A stretch of DNA of 38,521 bases from an uncultured Woeseia sp. Lineage in GTDB: Bacteria > Pseudomonadota > Gammaproteobacteria > Steroidobacterales > Woeseiaceae. The stretch lies in NCBI GenBank assembly GCA_937925605.1, contig CALALV010000181.1:1-38521 (forward strand), read 5' to 3'. Made by a program: the position numbers and the translations under genes. Below, one piece after another: positions 24,777-30,380 of the stretch (position 1 is the first letter of the stretch; each line of letters opens with the position of its first letter). Under the pieces are notes generated by a model. That model was given only the letters and a program-made list of their open reading frames with translations, was not told the DNA's origin and ran no database searches.

Positions 24777-25343
24777 TCAGGCAGCGCTGCGGGAATCGGC
24801 CTGCGCTGCCTCGCGGTCCGGGATCGGACCGATCGTGATGAGCCGTTCGCTGTCGTGGCGCCCATCGAAGTGTTCGTGCTTGTCGAAGCCGTCGCTTTCG
24901 TCGAACGGCGCGTCCATGCGTTTCGCGAAGGAGCGGAACAGCGCGAACGAGCCGTCGTTGTCCGGCGTGATCGTCGTCTTCATGCGCACGACGTCTTCAC
25001 AGTCGGCCCGTTCGACCAGCGCCTCGAGCATCCGGCCCGCGAGTCCGCAGCCGCGCGCACGCTCGTGCACGGCCACCTGCCAGACGAACAGCGTGTCCGG
25101 CTCGGCCGGCGGCCGGTAGCCGGAGATCCAGCCGACGACGTCTCCGTCGCGCTCGGCCAGGATGCAGGTGTCCGCGAAATCGGTGCACTGCAACAGGTTG
25201 CAGTACACCGAGTTGCGGTCGAGCGGCGGGCATTCGCGGATCAGGCGCGCGACGGCGGTGCCGTCGGTCGCGTCCGGCTTGCGCAGCCGTATCCGGTCCG
25301 CATCCCGGGATGCGGCACTTTGTCGGGTGTCGGAATGACTCAT
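24777..25343 (-). CDS. ectA: L-2,4-diaminobutyrate acetyltransferase
   Basis: A 188-residue GNAT enzyme that acetylates diaminobutyrate. Diagnostic parts are LDRNSVYCNLLQCTDFADTC for substrate binding, VWQVAVHERARGCGLAGRML for acetyl-CoA binding (R/QxxGxG/A), MKTTITPDNDGSFALFRSFA and the C-terminal KHEHFDGRHDSERL. It is the first gene of the ect operon, starting at ATG 25343. The N-terminal 20 residues before RLRKPDATD are variable, as in other EctA proteins. Confidence 0.97.
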   Translation of the reverse strand: MSHSDTRQSAASRDADRIRLRKPDATDGTAVARLIRECPPLDRNSVYCNLLQCTDFADTCILAERDGDVVGWISGYRPPAEPDTLFVWQVAVHERARGCGLAGRMLEALVERADCEDVVRMKTTITPDNDGSFALFRSFAKRMDAPFDESDGFDKHEHFDGRHDSERLITIGPIPDREAAQADSRSAA

Positions 25344-25419
25344 GGTATTTCCCTATTCTAACCAATGCTCGAATCAAACGGAACCGCCGGTTTGCTGGCG
25401 CTTCCGTGTAAATTGCTGA

Positions 25420-25457
25420 ATTATCTTATTTTCTCTCTCATATTGGCCAGCCTGGCC
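25420..25457 (-). promoter_or_regulatory. Candidate ectA promoter with inverted repeat
   Basis: In the AT-rich stretch before ectA, the minus strand reads TGGCCA (25444-25449), 18 bases, then GATAAT (25420-25425). The -10 matches five of six, the -35 four of six. A perfect inverted repeat GGCCAG-C-CTGGCC (25445-25457) overlaps the -35 and could be an operator for the divergent MarR regulator. The rest of 25344-25603 is AT-rich for this genome, with one more small repeat AACCG-C-CGGTT at 25382-25392. Confidence 0.3.
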
Positions 25458-25603
25458 GTGTATCGTTGCATTTCGTTACGGATGAACCGCTGAAAAACCC
25501 TTCGTTTTGTTAAGTATTTGTGCATTCGCACATCGCCGGGGCTGGCGCCCGCTTTGCGAATCCGTCCACAATCCCGGTTCCATCGGCTACCGGGCAAGCA
25601 AGC

Positions 25604-26080
25604 GTGACCACGAGGCAGTCGCAGCACGCACTCGTCGCCCTGCGCCGCATCCTGCGCGCCACCGAACTCAGTGCCCGGCAGCTCGGCACGGCCAGCGGCC
25701 TGACCCCGTCGCAGCTGATCGTGCTGCAGCTCGTCGCCCGCGAGGGCAAGGCCCTGCCCAGCGCCGTGGCGCGCGACGCTCACCTGACGCAGGCCACCGT
25801 GACTTCGCTGGTCGACAAGCTGACGCGCGCTGGCCTGACGTCCCGGCGGCGCGACACCGAGGACCGCCGACGCATCTGGATCGAGGTGACCGAGGAGGGA
25901 CGCCGGCAGCTCGCGCAGTCCCCGGACCTGTTGCAGGACCGTTTCGCCGCCGGTTTCGAGCGCCTCGAGAACTGGCAGCAGCTGATGGTCATCAGCGTCC
26001 TGGAGCAGGTGGCCGAGATGCTGGACGCGTCGGCCATCGATGCGTCCCCGGTCCTCGACGTCGGCGATATCGACCGCTAG
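25604..26080 (+). CDS. ectR: MarR-family regulator of ectoine genes
   Basis: A winged-helix repressor of about 158 residues, divergent from ectA. The MarR core is visible: helix LTPSQLIVLQLVAREGKALPSAVARDA, recognition helix region LTQATVTSLVDKLTRAGLTSRRRDTEDRRRIWIEVTEEG and a dimerising C-terminal helix. Divergent MarR genes named EctR1 repress ectABC in halotolerant methanotrophs and related gammaproteobacteria, so by position and family this is the likely counterpart. GTG 25604 is my preferred start because the protein then opens just before the QHALVALRRILRATELSARQL helix; GTG 25520 would add 28 residues lacking recognisable structure. The stop codon overlaps the stop of the convergent PRC-barrel gene in a CTAG. 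Confidence 0.87.
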   Translation: MTTRQSQHALVALRRILRATELSARQLGTASGLTPSQLIVLQLVAREGKALPSAVARDAHLTQATVTSLVDKLTRAGLTSRRRDTEDRRRIWIEVTEEGRRQLAQSPDLLQDRFAAGFERLENWQQLMVISVLEQVAEMLDASAIDASPVLDVGDIDR

Positions 26081-26373
26081 GCCGGCTGCGCCGCGTCGAA
26101 GCGCGCCATTTTCGCGAGCGTCTCGCGGCGTACGCGGGCCTGCCAGGGCTGGCCGTTGCCGCCGGGCGGCCGCACCGCGGACCACGGTATGGCGATCGTG
26201 CGCGCCGGCGCCTGCGATCCGCCCGGCTCGATCGCGACCCGGACGAAATCGACGCGGCCGGTGTCGCGGTCGACCAGCAGGTCGCGGATGTGCCCGCTGT
26301 CGCGGCCTTCTGCATCCAGCAGAATTCCGCCGAGGGAAGCCTGCACTGACGTGTGCCTGTCGGTGCTTCTCAT
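26077..26373 (-). CDS. PRC-barrel domain protein
   Basis: A 98-residue protein whose central part, GGILLDAEGRDSGHIRDLLVDRDTGRVDFVRVAI, matches the PRC-barrel fold: a small beta barrel often binding other proteins or RNA. The following IAIPWSAVRPP is also typical. No signal peptide. ATG 26373 overlaps the stop of the universal stress protein gene by ATGA and has AAGGAGG ten bases upstream. Genes of this type commonly accompany stress genes. Partner and role are unknown. Confidence 0.8.
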   Translation of the reverse strand: MRSTDRHTSVQASLGGILLDAEGRDSGHIRDLLVDRDTGRVDFVRVAIEPGGSQAPARTIAIPWSAVRPPGGNGQPWQARVRRETLAKMARFDAAQPA

Positions 26374-27320
26374 CGGTTCGTTTCCTCCTTGCTGTCGCTT
26401 GGCGGTTTGACCACGACCACGTCGCAGTCGGCGTGTTCCAGGATCGCCTCCGCGGTGCTGCCTATGACCAGCCGCTCGAGCCGGCCGCGTGCGACGCCGC
26501 CCGCGACGATGACGTCGACATCGAGCTCGCGGACCAGCTCGTCGAGCGCATCGGTGACGGCACCCTCGACGAGGTGCGTGCGCGACGACGGCAGCCCGGC
26601 TCGCCCGGCCAGTTCGTCCAGCCGGCTCTGTCGCTCCCCGCGCAGGCGATCGATCGTCTCGGGATCCATGTTGATCAGCGGCAGCGGCACGTGCGGCCCG
26701 GCCGCGATTGCCGGCGCCATCGCGATGCCCGGCTGCCAGGCGTGGAACAGGTGCAGCTCGCCGCCATCGGGAGCGGCGATGCGCGCCGCGGTGTCCACCA
26801 CGCGGCGGTCGAGGCCCACCTGGCGTTCCCGGGCGTGCACCGGGTCGACGGCGGCGAGCACGCGCAGCCCCCGGTCCTCGTCGACGGGTTCGCGCTTGAC
26901 CAGCCACACGGTCTGCGGCGCGTGTCGCACCAGCTCCCAGTCAGTCGCGCCGATCAGCAGGCGCTCTAGCCTGGAGTGGTGGCGGGCCGAACGCATGACG
27001 AGATCGGCACCGGCGGCTTTCGCCCGGTCGAGGATCGCCTCGTAGCGCGGCGCGTGCCAGACGACCTGGGTCCAGACCTCGCGGTCGCCCAGCGCGGCGG
27101 CCTGTTCGTCCAGCCAGCGCTCGAGTCGCGCAGCGTAGTCCGCCTGCGCGGCCTCGAGGTCGGCGTCCGCGACCGGCACGTCCGGCGCGTCCATGCAGTC
27201 GCAGGTCACCAGGTCGATACGGGCGTCGCCGCCCCGGGTCAGCTGCCGCAGCCGGGCCAGCGCAGGCTGGGCGGCAGCGCGGGGGTCGACCTCGGCCAGG
27301 ATCTTGTTGAAGGGAGTCAC
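26370..27320 (-). CDS. Tandem-domain universal stress protein (UspE-like)
   Basis: A 316-residue cytoplasmic protein with two Usp domains. The first (about 1-145) ends SRLERLLIGATDWELVRHAPQTVWLVKR. The second (about 150-310) ends RLERLVIGSTAEAILEHADCDVVVVKP, with the nucleotide-binding glycine pattern best preserved there. Tandem Usp proteins such as UspE function in oxidative and starvation stress. The start is GTG 27318-27320, preceded by AGGAGA. It heads a two-gene unit with the PRC-barrel protein, and a very good sigma-54 promoter lies 55 bases upstream, so expression probably depends on the neighbouring activator. Confidence 0.88.
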   Translation of the reverse strand: MTPFNKILAEVDPRAAAQPALARLRQLTRGGDARIDLVTCDCMDAPDVPVADADLEAAQADYAARLERWLDEQAAALGDREVWTQVVWHAPRYEAILDRAKAAGADLVMRSARHHSRLERLLIGATDWELVRHAPQTVWLVKREPVDEDRGLRVLAAVDPVHARERQVGLDRRVVDTAARIAAPDGGELHLFHAWQPGIAMAPAIAAGPHVPLPLINMDPETIDRLRGERQSRLDELAGRAGLPSSRTHLVEGAVTDALDELVRELDVDVIVAGGVARGRLERLVIGSTAEAILEHADCDVVVVKPPSDSKEETNR

Positions 27321-27374
27321 TGCATCTCCTGCGCACCGTGCGCGGCGCGCTCAGGCTCGGGATATGCAATACGA

Positions 27375-27390
27375 AGCAAGATGCGTGCCG
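27375..27390 (-). promoter_or_regulatory. Sigma-54 promoter of the universal stress protein operon
   Basis: The minus strand reads CGGCACG-CATC-TTGCT, one mismatch from the TGGCACG-N4-TTGCW consensus. The invariant GG (27389-27388) and GC (27377-27376) have the required ten bases between them. Predicted start is near 27364, giving a 44-base leader. Upstream, TGTA-N5-TACA (27467-27479) and a TTTGCCCGGC half site (27428-27437) are possible activator sites. Confidence 0.75.
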
Positions 27391-27505
27391 GGCGGCGCTG
27401 CCTGCTCGGAAGCCCGTAACGGCGTGATTTGCCCGGCCGCGGGTGGCGCAGCCCCGCGGGATTCGGTGTAGCGCTTACAACCGCGGCGCCGGAATTTTCA
27501 AGGCC

Positions 27506-28834
27506 TCAGTCCGCCTCGCGGTAGGCCTTCAGGCGGTTGTAGAGCGTCTTCAGGCTGACGCCGAGCGCTTTTGCCGTCTTTTTCTTGTCGCCCTCGAAGT
27601 GCTCGAGCGTGGAGAGGATTGCGCGCCGCTCCACTTCCTTCAGCGGGGTCGCGACGTTCAGGCGGATGTAGTCGGTGGTGCTGGGGCTCGTCGACACCAC
27701 GCGGCCCGGCAGGTCGTCGACCGCGATCTCGCTCGCCGCCAGCAGGTAGCCGTGCAGGACCGCGTTGCGCAGTTCGCGCACGTTCCCGGGCCAGTCGTGC
27801 AGCCGGAACGCCTCGAGCACGTCGGGAGCGAAACGCTTGTCGAGGCCCGTTTCCTCGTTGCGCTGCGCGAGAAAGTGCTCGGCGAGCAGGTCGATGTCCT
27901 CGCCGCGCTCGCGCAGCGCCGGCACGCGCAGCGGGAACTGCGCGAGCCGGAAATACAGGTCTTCCCGCAGCTTGCCCTCCGCGACCGCCTCGTCCGCGTC
28001 GCGGTTGGTCGCGGCCAGGATGCGCACGTCGACGTCGATCTCGCGCTCCTCGCCGACCGGCCTGATCCGGCCGGACTCGAGAGCGCGCAGCAGCTTCGCC
28101 TGCAGCCCGGGCTCCATCTCGGTGATCTCGTCCAGGAACAGCGTGCCACCGGACGCACGCTGGAAATAACCGCGGTGGTCGCGCACGGCACCCGTGAAGC
28201 TGCCTTTCTTGTGTCCGAACAGCTCGCTTTCCATCAGCTCCGGCGCCAGTGCGCTGCAGTTGAGCGCCACGAACGGCTTCGCCGCGCGTTCGCTGAGCTG
28301 GTGCACGGTCTGCGCAACGAGCTCCTTGCCCGCCCCGCTCTCGCCGCTGATGAAAATGCTCGCTTCGCTGGGCGCACACTTGCGGATGTGCCGGTACAGC
28401 CTTTGCATCGGCGGCGATTCGCCGATGAGCAGGCCGCGGCCGGATTTCTGCGCCGCTGCGTCAGCTTCGTCAGCCGACAGCTTGTCCTGCAGCTCGCGCA
28501 GGTTTCGCTCGAGCCGCTGCTCGTCCACCGGCGCCTGGAACAGGTCCGAGACGCCGGCTCGCATCGCGCGCGTCGCGAGCGGCACGGTCGGTTCGGGGCA
28601 GACCAGGTAGATCTCGATCACCGCTGCGAGGTCGAGCGACTCGAGCAGCTCCAGCGCATCCTCGCCGCCGACGGTTTCGTGCAGGACGACCACGTCGGGC
28701 ATCTGCCCGAGCATGATCTCGCGCGCGGCGCCGAGTTCGGTGGCGGTTTCGACGCGGTAGCCACAACGGCGGAATACGTCGCCGAGGGCTACGGCTCCGT
28801 CCTGTTTTTCATCGACGATCAACGCTAGCGCCAA
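27506..28834 (-). CDS. Sigma-54-dependent activator with degenerate receiver domain
   Basis: A 442-residue NtrC-type enhancer-binding protein. Residues 1-115 form a receiver-like domain, but the phosphate-accepting aspartate position is histidine (VVVLHET, about 52) and the conserved lysine before the last proline is alanine (FQAPVD, about 101). The central AAA+ domain is complete: Walker A GESGAGKE (164-171), GSFTGA loop (211-216) for sigma-54 contact, Walker B LFLDE (232-236), plus the arginine-rich VRILAATNRD region. A Fis-type helix-turn-helix (TAKALGVSLKTLYNRL) closes the protein. The start is TTG 28832-28834 with GAGGAG eight bases upstream. It lies just upstream of a sigma-54 promoter and is its likely activator, controlled by something other than phosphorylation. 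Confidence 0.9.
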   Translation of the reverse strand: MALALIVDEKQDGAVALGDVFRRCGYRVETATELGAAREIMLGQMPDVVVLHETVGGEDALELLESLDLAAVIEIYLVCPEPTVPLATRAMRAGVSDLFQAPVDEQRLERNLRELQDKLSADEADAAAQKSGRGLLIGESPPMQRLYRHIRKCAPSEASIFISGESGAGKELVAQTVHQLSERAAKPFVALNCSALAPELMESELFGHKKGSFTGAVRDHRGYFQRASGGTLFLDEITEMEPGLQAKLLRALESGRIRPVGEEREIDVDVRILAATNRDADEAVAEGKLREDLYFRLAQFPLRVPALRERGEDIDLLAEHFLAQRNEETGLDKRFAPDVLEAFRLHDWPGNVRELRNAVLHGYLLAASEIAVDDLPGRVVSTSPSTTDYIRLNVATPLKEVERRAILSTLEHFEGDKKKTAKALGVSLKTLYNRLKAYREAD

Positions 28835-28890
28835 GCCCGGGCTCCTCGGTGGGAAAGTCTGGGCCGGCGCGGTGCGCGAGGCCGACGGGC

Positions 28891-28896
28891 AGTATA
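28891..28896 (-). promoter_or_regulatory. Candidate -10 element for the activator gene
   Basis: TATACT on the minus strand (five of six matches), about 60 bases before the TTG start. The -35 region falls within the adjacent long hairpin and is poor. Confidence 0.35.
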
Positions 28897-28910
28897 CCCG
28901 AGATGCACAG

Positions 28911-28941
28911 CGCCACCGGCGGCAGGCTGCCGCCGGTGGCG
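28911..28941. terminator. Perfect 15-bp stem between the 81-residue gene and the activator gene
   Basis: Fifteen bases (28911-28925, CGCCACCGGCGGCAG) are exactly complementary to 28927-28941 with one base between, giving a very stable hairpin with a tiny loop. It lies 52 bases past the stop of the 81-residue gene on the minus strand. There is no T-run, so Rho-type or pausing termination is more likely than a standard intrinsic terminator. Confidence 0.5.
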
Positions 28942-28992
28942 TGACGGGTCTTACTGCCGGCGGGCGGCGCCGACCGCCGCACCAGGGGGAGG

Positions 28993-29238
28993 TCAGGCGG
29001 TCGAGCGCTCGTCCTCGAGCTGGCGCAGGCACTCGTCGATCTTGCGGATCTTCGAGCCGCTGTCGGCGTCGCCGGTCAGGTTCTCGTCGCTCGCGGCCTG
29101 CAGGCGTACGAGGTCGTAGCGCCATTGCTCCAGCACGCGGACCTTGTCGTCGGCCGACAGGCGCCGGGCTACCAGCACTTCGCACGGATCGGCGAACTCC
29201 GCCGACGGATCGTGGAGAATTTTCTGCAGTTCGGTCAC
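28993..29238 (-). CDS. Small conserved-type protein, 81 residues
   Basis: A small soluble protein with the pattern DPSAEFADPCEVLVARRLSADDKVRVLEQWRYDLVRLQAASDENLTG. This occurs in short proteobacterial proteins of unknown function whose members keep a DPSxxFxxPxxV start and an LxxWxxD helix. The predicted structure is mostly helical. The start is GTG 29236-29238 with GGGAGG close by, 14 bases after the sodB stop, so it is probably co-transcribed with sodB. Function unknown. Confidence 0.75.
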   Translation of the reverse strand: MTELQKILHDPSAEFADPCEVLVARRLSADDKVRVLEQWRYDLVRLQAASDENLTGDADSGSKIRKIDECLRQLEDERSTA

Positions 29239-29252
29239 AGCGCCTCCCTGCC

Positions 29253-29873
29253 CTAGCTGGCCTTGCGCGTTTCCGAGCGGCTGTCGGCAAACGCCCGGAG
29301 GTTCTCCTCGGCGAACTGCCAGTTGAGCAGTTCGTTGATCACGCGGTCGACATACTCGCCGCGGTCGTTTTGCGTGTCGAGGTAGTAGGCATGCTCCCAG
29401 ACGTCGATGGTCAGGAGCGGCGTGTCGTCGCCCGTGAGCGGATTCGCGGCGTCATGCGTGCTCACGACGTCGAGCTTGCCGGAGGGCGTGACCACCAGCC
29501 AGGCCCAGCCGCTGCCGAATTCGCCGACGGCGGCCTTCTTGAGCCGCTCGCGGAAGCTCGCCGTGTCGCCGAAGCTCTGCTCCAGCGCCTTGCCGAGATA
29601 CTCGCCCGGCTGGCCGCCGCCGTCGGGCGACAGGCTGCGCCAGTAGAAATCGTGGTTCCATACCTGCGCGGCGGAATTGAACGTACCGCCCTTCGCATGC
29701 CGGATGATGTCTTCGAGCGACTTGTCAGCGAGCGGATCGTCCTTGATCGCCTTCTCGAGCTTGCTCATGTAGCCCTTGTGATGCTTGTCGTAGTGAAACT
29801 CGAGCGTGCGCGCACTGATGTGCGGCTCGAGCGCATCGTAATCGTAGGGCAGGGGTTTCATCTCAAACTTCAC
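29253..29873 (-). CDS. sodB: Iron superoxide dismutase
   Basis: A 206-residue enzyme that converts superoxide to hydrogen peroxide and oxygen in the cytoplasm. The N-terminus MKFEMKPLPYDYDALEPHISA aligns with SodB from its first residue, which fixes the GTG start at 29871-29873 (AGGAG upstream) rather than the internal ATG. Metal ligands are found in EFHYDKHHKGY, in AAQVWNHDFYW, and in the aspartate and histidine of DVWEHAYYLD. AAQxWNHxFYW is the iron-type signature. It lies 50 bases after the small lipoprotein gene. Confidence 0.96.
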   Translation of the reverse strand: MKFEMKPLPYDYDALEPHISARTLEFHYDKHHKGYMSKLEKAIKDDPLADKSLEDIIRHAKGGTFNSAAQVWNHDFYWRSLSPDGGGQPGEYLGKALEQSFGDTASFRERLKKAAVGEFGSGWAWLVVTPSGKLDVVSTHDAANPLTGDDTPLLTIDVWEHAYYLDTQNDRGEYVDRVINELLNWQFAEENLRAFADSRSETRKAS

Positions 29874-29923
29874 GGTAACTCCTGGTTTGTTCGTTGCAGA
29901 TGGTCGGCTTTACCCGGCGCGTA

Positions 29924-30139
29924 CTAGCAGTCGGTGTCTTCCGCGCCGGCTTCCTGCTTGACCTCCTCGCAGGCGTCCTCGACTTCGTTGCCGACGTCCT
30001 CGGCAGCCGCCTGCAGCTCCTCGCCGGCCTCCTCGACGTCGTCAGCGATTCGCTCTGACGTCGAGTCGGGCTGGCAGCCTACCGCAGCGAAGCCCATGAC
30101 AACGGCGATGGTTACAAACAGTTTCCGATATGCGCTCAT
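29924..30139 (-). CDS. Small acidic lipoprotein
   Basis: A 71-residue protein with a lipoprotein signal peptide (LFVTIAVVMGFAAVGC, Cys at about 22). A strongly acidic helix follows, with an A/E/D/V repeat (IADDVEEAGEELQAAAEDVGNEVEDACEEV) and two more cysteines. It recalls entericidin-type and other small envelope stress lipoproteins, but no family can be named firmly. ATG 30139 follows TGAGGAGAAATCGA, a strong ribosome site. A sigma-54-type promoter lies about 70 bases upstream. Confidence 0.8.
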   Translation of the reverse strand: MSAYRKLFVTIAVVMGFAAVGCQPDSTSERIADDVEEAGEELQAAAEDVGNEVEDACEEVKQEAGAEDTDC

Positions 30140-30209
30140 TCGATTTCTCCTCAGGTTTATTGTCGTTGACGTTGCCGCTGCCTGCCGGCAGGGGCGCTGC
30201 GGATAGCAA

Positions 30210-30225
30210 TGCAGAAAGCATGCCA
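30210..30225 (-). promoter_or_regulatory. Sigma-54-type promoter of the small lipoprotein gene
   Basis: The minus strand reads TGGCATG-CTTT-CTGCA, two mismatches from TGGCACG-N4-TTGCA. The invariant GG (30224-30223) and GC (30212-30211) are exactly ten bases apart. Predicted start is near 30199, a 60-base leader before ATG 30139. Confidence 0.6.
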
Positions 30226-30252
30226 GCGATTTCCAGCGGCATTCGCGGCGGA

Positions 30253-30264
30253 TTTGCCGGCAAA
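30253..30264. promoter_or_regulatory. Perfect palindrome TTTGCCGGCAAA
   Basis: A 12-base perfect palindrome in the region between the divergent small lipoprotein gene and maeB, centred about 60 bases upstream of the predicted sigma-54 start. It is a candidate protein-binding site. Confidence 0.5.
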
Positions 30265-30274
30265 CACGGGCAGA

Positions 30275-30295
30275 TTTTGCAACGCGGCTGCAAAA
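30275..30295. promoter_or_regulatory. Inverted repeat TTTTGCA-N7-TGCAAAA
   Basis: A perfect seven-base inverted repeat with a seven-base spacer, ten bases from the previous palindrome and sharing its TTTGC/GCAAA half sites. It is centred near -86 from the predicted sigma-54 start, a normal distance for an enhancer site. It could also serve maeB. Confidence 0.5.
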
Positions 30296-30380
30296 CTTAC
30301 GCTGGCCGCCGGTTCTGGCGCCCGGATCGATTGGTTTATCATCGCCGCAGCGCTACGGTCCGCAGACCCGGGGGAACTGG

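Noticed and set aside
28835..29290. 152-residue N-terminal extension of the sigma-54 activator
   Set aside because: It is arginine- and proline-rich shadow sequence overlapping the 81-residue gene and the long hairpin. The receiver domain begins exactly at TTG 28834, which has a GAGGAG site.
30255..30290. Sigma-54 promoter on the plus strand for maeB
   Set aside because: GGGCAGATTTTGC looks similar at first sight, but the GG to GC spacing is eight bases, not ten.
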